From: Burkholderia sp. D-99
GTDB lineage: Bacteria; Pseudomonadota; Gammaproteobacteria; Burkholderiales; Burkholderiaceae
Length of the DNA stretch: 64,000 nt
NCBI RefSeq assembly: GCF_011605345.1
Contig: NZ_JAAOXM010000015.1
Span: 62,001 to 126,000 of the forward strand
Direction of reading: 5' to 3'
The position numbers and the translations under genes were made by a program. The notes below the pieces were generated by a model. It made no database searches. It worked only from the letters and a program-made list of their open reading frames with translations, and was not told where the DNA came from. Shown here one piece after another: positions 1 to 7,729 of the stretch. The first letter of the stretch is position 1. Every line of letters starts with the position of its first letter.

Positions 1-89
1 CACCAGTTCCAGTTGTCTTTTTCGATGTTCAGTTGCGTCTGTTCGAAACGCGATTCGCCCTGGATCAGGGGTTGGTTGTTGAAAGTCAT
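1..89 (-). CDS. Partial unknown protein, N-terminus only
   Basis: An ATG at 89 on the minus strand opens a frame that stays open to the window edge. The 29 visible residues begin MTFNNQPLIQGESRFEQTQL and continue hydrophilic, ending NWNW. I do not recognise the family from so little. The gene faces away from the TetR gene at 366, and a perfect palindrome lies over a minus-strand promoter between them, so it is probably the repressor's target. The leader from that promoter would be about 200 nt, and no clear ribosome binding site precedes the ATG. Confidence 0.5.
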   Translation of the reverse strand, partial: MTFNNQPLIQGESRFEQTQLNIEKDNWNW

Positions 90-275
90 GATTGCACTTG
101 CATGGTCTTGGGCCGCCTGTCGAAGAGCCTTCTGGCTTCGCGGGTGGGGCAGCCGGTTCCACATGGGTGTCAACGAGAAAAGGGGCGCGATGGCCCGTGT
201 TGACGGCGGGCACGCTCGTGCCGCCTGAATCCCGGACTGTGCGAAAGCACGTATTGAAAGGTGCCGGGACACCCA

Positions 276-313
276 ATTTCTACACCGCAGAAATAATTCT
301 ACAGTGTAGAATT
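276..313. promoter_or_regulatory. Tandem TetR-type operators
   Basis: A perfect 19-bp palindrome, AATTCTACAGTGTAGAATT, lies at 295-313. Directly before it, at 276-294, is a weaker copy of the same length, ATTTCTACACCGCAGAAAT. Both lie between the TetR gene (start 366) and the divergent gene (start 89). This placement is typical of TetR autoregulation and target repression. That this protein binds here is inferred from position and symmetry. Confidence 0.7.
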
Positions 314-325
314 TACTTTCGTCAA
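296..325 (-). promoter_or_regulatory. Sigma-70 promoter of the left-edge gene
   Basis: Read on the minus strand, TTGACG (325-320) is a -35 box, followed by an 18-bp spacer and TAGAAT (301-296) as -10 box. The 19-bp palindrome covers the -10 box and much of the spacer, so a bound TetR protein would block polymerase directly. Confidence 0.5.
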
Positions 326-365
326 GTTTACAGCCGGTACCGCACCGGCACGCCAGTCCGTATCG

Positions 366-1031
366 ATGAAAGACAAACCCGCCCAGGGCCCGCGCGGCCT
401 CGACAAGGATGCAATCGTCGCAGCCGCGCTCGCGCTGCTCGAAGACGTCGGCGAAGCCGCGTTCAGCGTGCGCAAGCTCGCGCAGTCGGTCGGCTGCGAT
501 CCGATGAGCGTGCTGTACCACTTCAAGTCGAAGGAGGGCCTGAGCCGCGCGATCGCGAACGCGCTGTCGCGCTCGCTCGTGCCGGTCGACGCCACACTGC
601 CGTGGCCCGAACGGCTGCGCGACCTCGCGCGCCAGTACCGCGCGCTCGCGCTGCGCTACCCGGCCGCGTTCGCACTCCTGCAGCGGCACATGAGTACCGG
701 GCCCGCCGATCTCGCGCACATCGAAGCCGTGCATCGCGCGCTGGCCGACGCCGGCATCCCGCGCGCGGCGCTGCCATCGGTATGCGTCGGCTGGTATGCG
801 AGCGTGATCGGGCTTGCCGCCGCGGAGGCCGGCGGCCTCACGCGCGCCGCGAACGACGTTGAGCTGGCGGAAATGGAAGCGCTGTCGGACGCCGAGCATC
901 CGCTCGTCAAAGCGGCCGCCCCGCTCTATGCGCAGCTCGATCCGGCAGCCGTGCACGACACGATGCTGGATGTGCTGCTCGACGGCATCGCGCTACGAGC
1001 ACGCGGCGCCCCTGTCGGTGGCAATAAGTAA
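366..1031 (+). CDS. TetR/AcrR-family transcriptional repressor
   Basis: A 221-residue protein of usual TetR length. Residues about 12-65 form the DNA-binding domain: AIVAAALALLEDVG as first helix, then a helix-turn-helix around VRKLAQSVGCDPMSVLYHFKS, with the family YxHF pattern. The rest is a helical ligand/dimer domain resembling the TetR C-terminal family; the ligand cannot be told. It is divergent from the gene at the left edge, with two palindromes between them, so it probably represses that gene and itself. Nothing follows it in an operon; the next genes lie in an AT-rich insert. Confidence 0.85.
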   Translation: MKDKPAQGPRGLDKDAIVAAALALLEDVGEAAFSVRKLAQSVGCDPMSVLYHFKSKEGLSRAIANALSRSLVPVDATLPWPERLRDLARQYRALALRYPAAFALLQRHMSTGPADLAHIEAVHRALADAGIPRAALPSVCVGWYASVIGLAAAEAGGLTRAANDVELAEMEALSDAEHPLVKAAAPLYAQLDPAAVHDTMLDVLLDGIALRARGAPVGGNK

Positions 1032-1318
1032 TCCACGCACGCGTGATGCCGATTGCGCGTGCAGGACCCGTCTTAAGGGAAGATTAGCTATTTCAGAATA
1101 GGCATACTTGATAAAGCGCACTGCCAACCTCCTAGATAAGCATTATCTTATCAGGCATGCCACCCAAAAATTAAATAAAAAATACAGACAATCCCAATCT
1201 GAATTTTGCATTTCAACAATTTTTAACGCATTAACACTTCACAACAACCCCCTCATCAACAACAGGCATCTCAATAAAAATCATGGCAGTCTATACACAA
1301 TGATTTCCAGGATATTTC
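1032..1318. other. AT-rich non-coding leader of the insert
   Basis: Base composition drops sharply after about 1080, with long A/T stretches that contrast with the rest of the window. I see no convincing gene. It marks the left side of an acquired segment that ends near 2660. No tRNA, integrase or flanking direct repeat is visible. Confidence 0.6.
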
Positions 1319-1846
1319 ATGAGACGCCATTTCATTCGAATCGATGACAAAACAACAGCCGGCGGAACGGTAATACAGGGAGAAAATTCGTTTAAGCATC
1401 ACGGCAAAGCCGTTGCCTACAATGGCGCAGAAATTTATTGCAATGCATGCAAATCGGTAGGCCGAATTGCAAATGTTCAACCGTATCGCACCATGCTGCT
1501 GATGGGTAAACAGATTGCGCTCGAAAATGACATCTGCATCTGCAAGTGCGCCCCACCTCCAAGGCTGATTGCCTCCCAATCCACGGGTTCCATGTCGTTC
1601 GAAGGTCATGAGTTGGCGCAACTTGGTTTTCGTGCAGATCAGAACCTCACATCTCCGATCGGTTCAGCATGCTTCGACGACCGATTCAAGCTTTTTAATA
1701 CTACTTCGGGCATGCCACTGATAAATACGGAATACGCAATCTTGCGTGCAAACGGCAAGATTGAGCACGGTGTTACAGATGGCGATGGTCATACGCACTT
1801 GCTTTCGTCGACAGTCGATTCCGAAGACGTGCACATTTACATTTAA
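1319..1846 (+). CDS. PAAR-domain protein, type VI secretion spike tip
   Basis: 175 residues. The N-terminal half (about 1-85) has the Burkholderia PAAR pattern: DDKTTAGG near the start, then HGKAVAYNGAEIYCNAC, and an ICICKCAPPP segment whose Cys/His residues suit metal binding at the cone tip. PAAR proteins sharpen the VgrG spike and carry effectors. The C-terminal part (about 130-175) has a Y-x-I-x-x-x-x-G-x-x-x-x-G-x-TD-x-x-G-x-TH pattern often seen as an extension behind PAAR domains. AGGA lies 9 nt before the ATG. The next gene starts 3 nt after the stop, suggesting a dedicated cargo. No vgrG, hcp or tss gene is nearby, so this is an orphan module that would use a secretion system encoded elsewhere. 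Confidence 0.85.
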   Translation: MRRHFIRIDDKTTAGGTVIQGENSFKHHGKAVAYNGAEIYCNACKSVGRIANVQPYRTMLLMGKQIALENDICICKCAPPPRLIASQSTGSMSFEGHELAQLGFRADQNLTSPIGSACFDDRFKLFNTTSGMPLINTEYAILRANGKIEHGVTDGDGHTHLLSSTVDSEDVHIYI

Positions 1847-1849
1847 AAA

Positions 1850-2395
1850 ATGGATACGATCATATCAAGGACTGGCAAGCTGCTCATCAAGGCGGCGATG
1901 AAGACAACCACGCCCACCACAAACACCGGTGCAAAAGAGGTGTTCGCGCATACGAGCCGCGAAACCGTCGAAATCATCGTCAGCGATTCTCGGCTAATTT
2001 CCAGAGGATCACAGTTCGGTCATACGGCAATCATCGTAGATGGCCGAGAATATGGGCGCGCTCCGGCACGATGGGACATCGACACGAAGGAGCATTACTT
2101 GCACCGCCAGCAGGTTGACATGCAACGGGACTCATGGGGATATGTACTGAAGGTAACCGCCGCGGAAAAGCAAAAAATTCTTGCCGAGATTCACAAACGA
2201 ATCGCCGCCAACGAGCCATATTCTTTGCTCGAAAACAGTTGCTCTTCAAATATTGCCGAGATACTTGAATCCGCAGGTATACAGGCATACGATCGTCGCT
2301 GGTCATTCGCGGACACCATTTCCCCTGCCGATCTCATGACAGGATTAAAGCACTCACGACGACTCGTTGCCGAGCATGTTTATCCGAAGAAATAG
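1850..2395 (+). CDS. Putative T6SS effector, papain-fold-like enzyme
   Basis: 181 residues with no signal peptide or membrane segment, encoded 3 nt after the PAAR gene. I do not recognise a named family with certainty. Visible marks are a GHTAIIVDGREYG strand with H58 and, 73 residues later, NSCSSNIAEIL with C131, followed by ISPADLMTG. A His in a beta strand followed by an N-x-C helix start is the order seen in circularly permuted NlpC/P60-like (LRAT/YiiX-type) cysteine hydrolases, which cut amide or ester bonds in peptidoglycan or lipids. H58/C131 as catalytic pair is inference. The following lipoprotein overlaps its 3' end and is the likely immunity factor. A start at M17 is also possible. 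Confidence 0.6.
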   Translation: MDTIISRTGKLLIKAAMKTTTPTTNTGAKEVFAHTSRETVEIIVSDSRLISRGSQFGHTAIIVDGREYGRAPARWDIDTKEHYLHRQQVDMQRDSWGYVLKVTAAEKQKILAEIHKRIAANEPYSLLENSCSSNIAEILESAGIQAYDRRWSFADTISPADLMTGLKHSRRLVAEHVYPKK

Positions 2396-2651
2396 CATCA
2401 TCCCGTTGCTGGCGACTCTAATGATCGGCTGTACCGCGCACCCTGATGAAACCTGGATTGCGGAAGATCGCATTCCTGTTTATGACAGTATCGACGGAAA
2501 GATCGCCTTTTTCCTTCAACCGTCAGATGGCTGTGAGCCCGGCATGGACATGGCTGGCAAAGTCGACATGTACACCAAGGTCAAGTGCCAGGCTGGCGAA
2601 GGTTGGGTGACGGGTGGGAAATTCAAAAAACTTCCCCGCAACAAAAACTGA
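2376..2651 (+). CDS. Small lipoprotein, probable immunity protein
   Basis: 91 residues from the ATG at 2376; a TTG at 2367 would add three residues. A short lipoprotein signal (MFIRRNSIIPLLATLMIGC) ends at the lipobox Cys, placing the mature protein in the periplasm. The remaining ~70 residues resemble a bacterial SH3-like fold: IPVYDSIDG near the start and a closing GEGWVTGGKF, with two further Cys that could form a disulfide. The gene overlaps the preceding effector by 20 nt. Secreted effector followed by an overlapping small periplasmic lipoprotein is the usual arrangement of T6SS effector-immunity pairs. The function is inferred from this context. Confidence 0.6.
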   Translation: MFIRRNSIIPLLATLMIGCTAHPDETWIAEDRIPVYDSIDGKIAFFLQPSDGCEPGMDMAGKVDMYTKVKCQAGEGWVTGGKFKKLPRNKN

Positions 2652-2715
2652 TTCTGCAGCGGGTAACGCGACGCGTCCGAGCCGTCACCTGCAGGAACGC
2701 ACATCACCAAATGAA

Positions 2716-2751
2716 AAGGGCTGAGGCCCTGTAACACAGGACTCAGCCCTT
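2716..2751 (-). terminator. Terminator between convergent genes
   Basis: Ten-base perfect arms AAGGGCTGAG (2716-2725) and CTCAGCCCTT (2742-2751) with further pairing inside. On the minus strand the hairpin is followed by TTCATTT, so it suits the end of gntK; it can also stop transcripts from the T6SS module. Confidence 0.7.
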
Positions 2752-2833
2752 GGGCTCGCAGTCTCTGAATCCCAATTCAATTGCAGGATCAGTTCATCGA
2801 CGCCCTTGCTTGTCGGACTCCCGCGACCCGCGC

Positions 2834-3337
2834 TCAGTGCTGCTGCGCGATGCCGATCTTCAGCATGACCTGATCGACGATCTGTTCGGGCGTCAGCTCG
2901 ATGCTGACCTCGATCGCTTCGTCCGGGCCCGGCTCCTCGAGCGTATCGAGCTGGCTCTTCAGCAGCGACGGATCGAAGAAATGGCCGGTGCGGCTCTTCA
3001 GGCGCTCGTGCAACACCTCGAACGAACCCTTCAGATACACGAACCGCACGTCGGTGTCGGTGCCGCGCAGCACGTCACGGTACGAGCGCTTCAGCGACGA
3101 GCACGTGAACACGGCCGTCTCGCCCGCGCGCTGCTTTTCCTCGATGGCCTCGCGGATCGTACGCAGCCACGGCCAGCGGTCGTCGTCGGTCAGCGGAATG
3201 CCCTGGTGCATCTTTTCCTTGTTCGCCGCGCTGTGAAACGCGTCGCCGTCGGTATAGGTGCACGACAGGCGTTCCGCCAGCATTTCGCCGATTCGCGACT
3301 TGCCCGCGCCCGACACGCCCATTGCGATCAGAATCAT
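2834..3337 (-). CDS. gntK: Gluconokinase
   Basis: Phosphorylates D-gluconate to 6-phosphogluconate with ATP in the cytoplasm. 167 residues, normal for GntK. The P-loop GVSGAGKS is at residues 7-14, followed by the family's YTDGDAFHSAANKEKM segment and TCSSLKRSYRDVLR. AAGGGG precedes the ATG. The gene starts 13 nt after gntP, forming a gntP-gntK uptake and activation operon. The product goes to Edd and Eda, encoded just upstream. Confidence 0.95.
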   Translation of the reverse strand: MILIAMGVSGAGKSRIGEMLAERLSCTYTDGDAFHSAANKEKMHQGIPLTDDDRWPWLRTIREAIEEKQRAGETAVFTCSSLKRSYRDVLRGTDTDVRFVYLKGSFEVLHERLKSRTGHFFDPSLLKSQLDTLEEPGPDEAIEVSIELTPEQIVDQVMLKIGIAQQH

Positions 3338-3350
3338 TGACTACCCCTTG

Positions 3351-4712
3351 TTACAGAACCATGCTCAGCAGCAACGTGAAACTGAGACCGAGCACCGAGA
3401 TGATGGTTTCGAGCAACGACCAGGTCTTGAACGTCTGACCGACCGTCATCCCGAAGTATTCCTTGATCAGCCAGAAGCCGCCGTCGTTCACGTGCGAGAA
3501 GATCAGCGAGCCCGAGCCCGTGGCGAGCACCAGCAGCTCCGGGCTGACCGTCGTGCCGGCCGCCGCCGCGATCGGCGCGACGATGCCGCAGGCGGTCGTC
3601 ATCGCGACCGTCGCCGAACCCGTTGCGAGACGCATCAGCGCCGCGACGAACCAGCCGAGCAGCAACGGCGACAGGTGCGCGTGCTTCGCGGTCTCGACGA
3701 TCTGCTGCGAGATCCCGCTGTCACGCAGGACGCCGCCGAAGCCGCCGCCCGCACCGACGATCAGCGTGATGCCGGCGATCGGTGCCAGGCACTCGCTGCA
3801 GAACTTCTGGATCTGGTCGCGGTTGAAGCCCTGCAGCTTGCCGAACGTGAAGAAGCTCACGAGCACGGCGATCAGCAGCGCGACGTCCGAGTTGCCGGCG
3901 AAGCGCAGCAGGTTGTTCGGCAGCGACTTCGGCGTGAACAGCAGGTCGGCCCAGCTGCCGACGAGCATCAGCACGACGGGCAGCAGGATCGTGAACAGCG
4001 TGATGCCGAAGCTCGGCAGTTCGCGCTTGCTGCCATCCGTGCGCGAATCGACGAATTGCGCGGCAAGCGGGTTGTTTTCCGGCAGCTTCACGAACTTCGA
4101 GATCGTCAGCGCGAACAGCGGGCCCGCGATGATCGCGGTCGGCACGCCGACGAGCAGGCCGAACGCGATCGTCTTGCCGATATCGGCGCCGTATTGCTGA
4201 ACGGCCAGCAGCGCGGCCGGGTGCGGCGGGATCAGCCCGTGCACGACGGACAGGCCGGCCACCATCGGCAGGCCGACGACGAGCAGCGACTTGCCGGTGC
4301 GCTTCGCGACGTTGAACGCGATCGGGATCAGCAGCACGAAGCCGACTTCGAAGAACACCGGCAGGCCGACGATGATCGCGACGAACATCATCGCCCAGTG
4401 GATGTTCTTTTCACCGAACCAGTCGATCAGCGTGGTCGCGATCCGTTCGGCGCCGCCCGATTCGGCCATCATCTTGCCGAGCATCGTGCCGAGGCCGACG
4501 ACGATCGCAATGTGGCCGAGCGTGCCACCGGTGCCCGCCTCGAACGACTTTACGATCTTGTCCATCGGCATGCCGACGACGAGACCGAGGCCGAGCGAAA
4601 CGATGATCAGCACCAGGAACGGGTAGATCTTGTAGCGCGCGATCATCAGGATCAGCGCGGCAATCGCGATCAGCGTGAATACGAGCAGCATGCTGCCTTG
4701 GACAGCCCCCAT
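3351..4712 (-). CDS. gntP: Gluconate:H+ symporter, GntP family
   Basis: 453 residues, almost entirely hydrophobic with about 12-14 membrane segments, matching GntP/GntT permeases in length. Family marks include the GMPMDKIVKSFEAGTGGTLG segment near residue 50-70 and GGFGGVLRDSGI. It imports gluconate across the inner membrane. A strong AGGAGGAG site precedes the ATG. It is first gene of gntP-gntK. Upstream, at 4844-4859, is a palindrome like the operator of LacI-type GntR repressors. Confidence 0.93.
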   Translation of the reverse strand: MGAVQGSMLLVFTLIAIAALILMIARYKIYPFLVLIIVSLGLGLVVGMPMDKIVKSFEAGTGGTLGHIAIVVGLGTMLGKMMAESGGAERIATTLIDWFGEKNIHWAMMFVAIIVGLPVFFEVGFVLLIPIAFNVAKRTGKSLLVVGLPMVAGLSVVHGLIPPHPAALLAVQQYGADIGKTIAFGLLVGVPTAIIAGPLFALTISKFVKLPENNPLAAQFVDSRTDGSKRELPSFGITLFTILLPVVLMLVGSWADLLFTPKSLPNNLLRFAGNSDVALLIAVLVSFFTFGKLQGFNRDQIQKFCSECLAPIAGITLIVGAGGGFGGVLRDSGISQQIVETAKHAHLSPLLLGWFVAALMRLATGSATVAMTTACGIVAPIAAAAGTTVSPELLVLATGSGSLIFSHVNDGGFWLIKEYFGMTVGQTFKTWSLLETIISVLGLSFTLLLSMVL

Positions 4713-4843
4713 GTGGCACTCCTCCTAGAATTGTTCGAACCGGGCGAGTTGTTGCGAGTATGCCCGGCTATGCAGGTCTCCGGAACACGGGGGGTACCCA
4801 CCCCGTCAGGACGCTGAATTTTACTTATCTTTACGGCCCGCGG

Positions 4844-4859
4844 ATAGAACCGGTTCCAT
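4844..4859. promoter_or_regulatory. GntR(LacI-type)-like operator before gntP
   Basis: ATAGAACCGGTTCCAT contains a perfect 10-bp core GAACCGGTTC. It resembles the known enterobacterial GntR operator, which has ACCGGT at its centre. It lies about 130 bp upstream of the gntP start. No LacI-type gntR gene is in the window, so the regulator would be encoded elsewhere. Confidence 0.45.
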
Positions 4860-4863
4860 CAGC

Positions 4864-4909
4864 AAAAACCCTCGGTAAAACAAGCACTAAGCGCCTGATT
4901 TCCGAGGGT
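4864..4909 (-). terminator. Terminator of edd-eda
   Basis: On the minus strand, ACCCTCGG (complement of 4902-4909) pairs with CCGAGGGT (complement of 4868-4875) across a 26-nt loop and is followed by a T run (TTTTTGCTG). It lies 23 bp after the eda stop and separates the edd-eda operon from gntP. Confidence 0.7.
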
Positions 4910-4932
4910 CAAATCGTCATTTCGTACAAGTC

Positions 4933-5559
4933 TTAACGGGGCAGCTGGCTCGCGGCTTGCGCGAGGCGCGTGACTTCGGCCCAGTCCTGCGCAGCGAGCG
5001 CGGCTTTCGGCGTGAGCCACGAGCCGCCGACGCACACGACATTCGGCAGTTTCAGGAAATTCGGCGCGGTGTCGACCGTGATGCCACCGGTCGGGCAGAA
5101 CTTCAGCGCCGGGAACGGGCCGTGGAACGCCTGCAGCATCGGCACGCCGCCCGCCTGCTGCGCGGGGAAGAACTTCACGATCTCGTAGCCGAATTCGAGC
5201 GCCTGGATGATGTCGCTCGGCGTCATCACGCCCGGCAGCAGCGGCAGGCCCGCGTCGAGCGACGCGAGGTGCAGCTCTTTCGTCAGGCCCGGCGACACAC
5301 CGAACTTCGCGCCCGCGCGCTTCGCCTGCTCGCAATGCTCGGGCTTCGTGATCGTGCCGACGCCGACGACGATGTCGTCCGCGAGTTGGCTCGCGCGCTG
5401 GATCGCTTCCAGGCCGGCCGGCGTGCGCAGCGTGATCTCGAGCACCTTCACGCCGCCCGCGTGCAACGCGCGCGACACGTGTTCGCCCTGCTCGACCGAG
5501 TCGAATGCGAGCACCGGGATGACCGGGCCCAGCTTCACGATTTCAGCAATCGTCTTCAT
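4933..5559 (-). CDS. eda: KDPG aldolase (2-keto-3-deoxy-6-phosphogluconate aldolase)
   Basis: Class I aldolase that splits KDPG to pyruvate and glyceraldehyde-3-phosphate, the last Entner-Doudoroff step. 208 residues. The Schiff-base lysine is K129 in YEIVKFFPAQQ; E41 and R45 in EITLRT are the other active-site residues. I chose the ATG at 5559, 19 bp after the edd stop, giving the normal N-terminus MKTIAEIVKLG; GGAG-like sequence precedes it. A longer frame upstream only overlaps edd. Confidence 0.95.
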   Translation of the reverse strand: MKTIAEIVKLGPVIPVLAFDSVEQGEHVSRALHAGGVKVLEITLRTPAGLEAIQRASQLADDIVVGVGTITKPEHCEQAKRAGAKFGVSPGLTKELHLASLDAGLPLLPGVMTPSDIIQALEFGYEIVKFFPAQQAGGVPMLQAFHGPFPALKFCPTGGITVDTAPNFLKLPNVVCVGGSWLTPKAALAAQDWAEVTRLAQAASQLPR

Positions 5560-5578
5560 TGAATTGGCTCCTTGAAAT

Positions 5579-7435
5579 TCATGCGGCGACGTGGGCGGCC
5601 GTTTCGCCGACCAGCGTGCCGAAAACCGATGCGCCCTGCTCGGCCGGCGCGGCGGCCGCGCGGAACACGCCGAACAGTTCACGCCCGAAACCCACCTCGT
5701 TCTCGGCCTGGTGCAGCGGCTGCGCGACCGGACGCGCCTGCCACTCGGCGGCGTCGACCTCGATGTCGAGCACGCCGGCGTCAGCATCGATCACGAGCGT
5801 ATCGCCCGTCTTCACCTTGCCGAGCGGGCCGGCCAGCAGCGCCTCCGGCGACACGTGGATCACGGCCGGCACCTTGCCCGACGCACCCGACATGCGGCCG
5901 TCGGTGACGAGCGCGACATGGAAGCCCTGATCCTGCAGCACGCCGAGCAGCGGCGTCAAACGGTGCAGCTCGGGCATCCCGTTCGCGCGCGCGCCCTGGA
6001 AGCGTACGACCGCGACGAAATCGCGCTTCAGCTCGCCGCGATCGAACGCTGCCTGCACGGCTTCCTGTGAATCGAACACGATCGCGGGTGCCGTCACCTT
6101 GCGGTGCTCGGGCGCGACCGCCGAAATCTTGATCACGCCGCGGCCGAGCCGGCCCTGCATCAGCCGCAGGCCGCCGTCCGGCTGGAACGGGTCGCGGATG
6201 CCGCGCAGCACCTTCGTGTCGTGGCTCTCGGCCGTGCCGTCGACCCACGTCAGCTTGCCGTCGATCAGCTTCGGTTCCTTCGTGTAGTGCGACAGGCCCT
6301 TGCCCGCGACCGTCGTCACGTCCTCGTGCAGCAGCCCGCCTTCGAGCAGGTTGCGCACCAGGAAGGCCACACCGCCCGCCGCGTGGAAGTGGTTCACGTC
6401 GGCCTTGCCGTTCGGGTAGATCTTCGCGAGCAGCGGCACGACGGCCGACAGTTCGTCGAAGTCGTTCCAGTCGATCAGGATGCCGGCCGCGCGCGCGATC
6501 GCGACGAGGTGCAGCGTGTGGTTGGTCGAGCCGCCCGTCGCGAGCAGCGCGACGATCCCGTTGACGATCGCCTTCTCGTCGATCACATGGCCGATCGGCG
6601 TGTAGTGGCCGCGCTCGACGGTCAGGTCGAGCACGCGGCGCGCGGCCTCGGCCGTCAGCGCAGTGCGCAGCGGGGTGTGCGGATGGACGAATGCCGAACC
6701 CGGCAGGTGCAGCCCCATCAGCTCCATCAGCATCTGGTTGCTGTTGGCGGTGCCGTAGAACGTGCAGGTGCCGTGGCCGTGATACGCGGCCGATTCGGCT
6801 TCGAGCAGCGCGTCGCGGCCGACCTGGCCGGTCGCGAATTGCTGGCGGATCTTCGCCTTGTCGTCGTTCGACAGGCCGCTCGTCATCGGGCCGGCCGGCA
6901 CGAAGATCGTCGGCAGGTGGCCGAACTGCAGCGCGCCGATCAGGAGGCCCGGCACGATCTTGTCGCAGATGCCGAGGCAAAGCGCGGCGTCGAACATGTT
7001 GTGCGTGAGCGCGATTGCCGTGCCCATCGCGATCGCCTCGCGCGAGAACAGCGACAGCTCCATCCCCGGGTTGCCCTGCGTGACGCCGTCGCACATCGCC
7101 GGCACGCCGCCCGCGAACTGCGCGACACCGCCGTTCTCGCGCGCGGCCGCCTTGATGATCTCGGGGAAATCTTTGTACGGCGCATGCGCGGACAGCATCT
7201 CGTTGTACGAGGAAACAATGCCGATGTTCGGCTCGCGAATCGCCTTGATCGAGAACTTGTCGTTGCCCTCGAGGCCGGCGAAGCCGTGCGCGAGGTTCGC
7301 GCACGACAGCGCCCCACGTGCCGGGAACTTGCCCTGCGCGCCGTCGATGCGCTGCAGATAGGCGGAACGGGTCGATTGGCTGCGGGCGATCACGCGTTCG
7401 GTGACCTTCGCCAGAGTGGGGTGCAGCGACGTCAT
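5579..7435 (-). CDS. edd: 6-Phosphogluconate dehydratase
   Basis: Converts 6-phosphogluconate to KDPG, using an Fe-S cluster (IlvD/Edd family). 618 residues, full length. Visible family segments are GICDKIVPG (cluster Cys), [13 protein letters not shown] (second Cys) and a C-terminal [21 protein letters not shown] lies before the ATG at 7435. It is the first gene of edd-eda and divergent from hexR, with two HexR-like operators between. Confidence 0.96.
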   Translation of the reverse strand: MTSLHPTLAKVTERVIARSQSTRSAYLQRIDGAQGKFPARGALSCANLAHGFAGLEGNDKFSIKAIREPNIGIVSSYNEMLSAHAPYKDFPEIIKAAARENGGVAQFAGGVPAMCDGVTQGNPGMELSLFSREAIAMGTAIALTHNMFDAALCLGICDKIVPGLLIGALQFGHLPTIFVPAGPMTSGLSNDDKAKIRQQFATGQVGRDALLEAESAAYHGHGTCTFYGTANSNQMLMELMGLHLPGSAFVHPHTPLRTALTAEAARRVLDLTVERGHYTPIGHVIDEKAIVNGIVALLATGGSTNHTLHLVAIARAAGILIDWNDFDELSAVVPLLAKIYPNGKADVNHFHAAGGVAFLVRNLLEGGLLHEDVTTVAGKGLSHYTKEPKLIDGKLTWVDGTAESHDTKVLRGIRDPFQPDGGLRLMQGRLGRGVIKISAVAPEHRKVTAPAIVFDSQEAVQAAFDRGELKRDFVAVVRFQGARANGMPELHRLTPLLGVLQDQGFHVALVTDGRMSGASGKVPAVIHVSPEALLAGPLGKVKTGDTLVIDADAGVLDIEVDAAEWQARPVAQPLHQAENEVGFGRELFGVFRAAAAPAEQGASVFGTLVGETAAHVAA

Positions 7436-7518
7436 GCTGGGCGCTCCTGTATGCCGGCCGACACCGGCGGTTGGAATCGTGGGGACGATCGACTGCGTCG
7501 AACGAACGAAGTCAGTCT

Positions 7519-7533
7519 AGTAGAAAAACTACA
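7519..7533. promoter_or_regulatory. HexR-like operator, edd side
   Basis: AGTAGAAAAACTACA has inverted GTAG/CTAC arms around five bases. It matches the second site at 7663-7677 (TGTAG-N5-CTACA) except at one outer base. It lies about 85 bp upstream of edd, where a repressor could block the edd promoter. Confidence 0.65.
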
Positions 7534-7662
7534 CGCGTGCAATGTCGAACAGCATGCGCGCAACCCTTATTCCCGCCACCAGTAAGGCTTTACCTAGTGA
7601 AAAACCCTAATCGTCGATACCCCGATCACCATGAATCGTCGATAATGAAGCTAGTAATTTCA

Positions 7663-7677
7663 TGTAGATTTTCTACA
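7663..7677. promoter_or_regulatory. HexR-like operator, hexR side
   Basis: TGTAGATTTTCTACA is a perfect inverted repeat (TGTAGA, three bases, TCTACA), 52 bp before the hexR start. HexR repressors of other proteobacteria bind similar TGTA-rich palindromes and are relieved by KDPG, so autoregulation and edd-eda control are expected. Confidence 0.7.
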
Positions 7678-7729
7678 ATTCGATTGCGATACACTCGCTC
7701 ATCCGAACCCGATTCCTGCCTGCCGTCCC

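Noticed and set aside
1108-1347. Small plus-strand frame in the AT-rich region
   Set aside because: No ribosome site and no recognisable protein; it overlaps the PAAR gene start.
4933-5787. Longer N-terminus for eda
   Set aside because: The extension overlaps edd and is Arg/Ser-rich; the ATG at 5559 gives the normal aldolase start.
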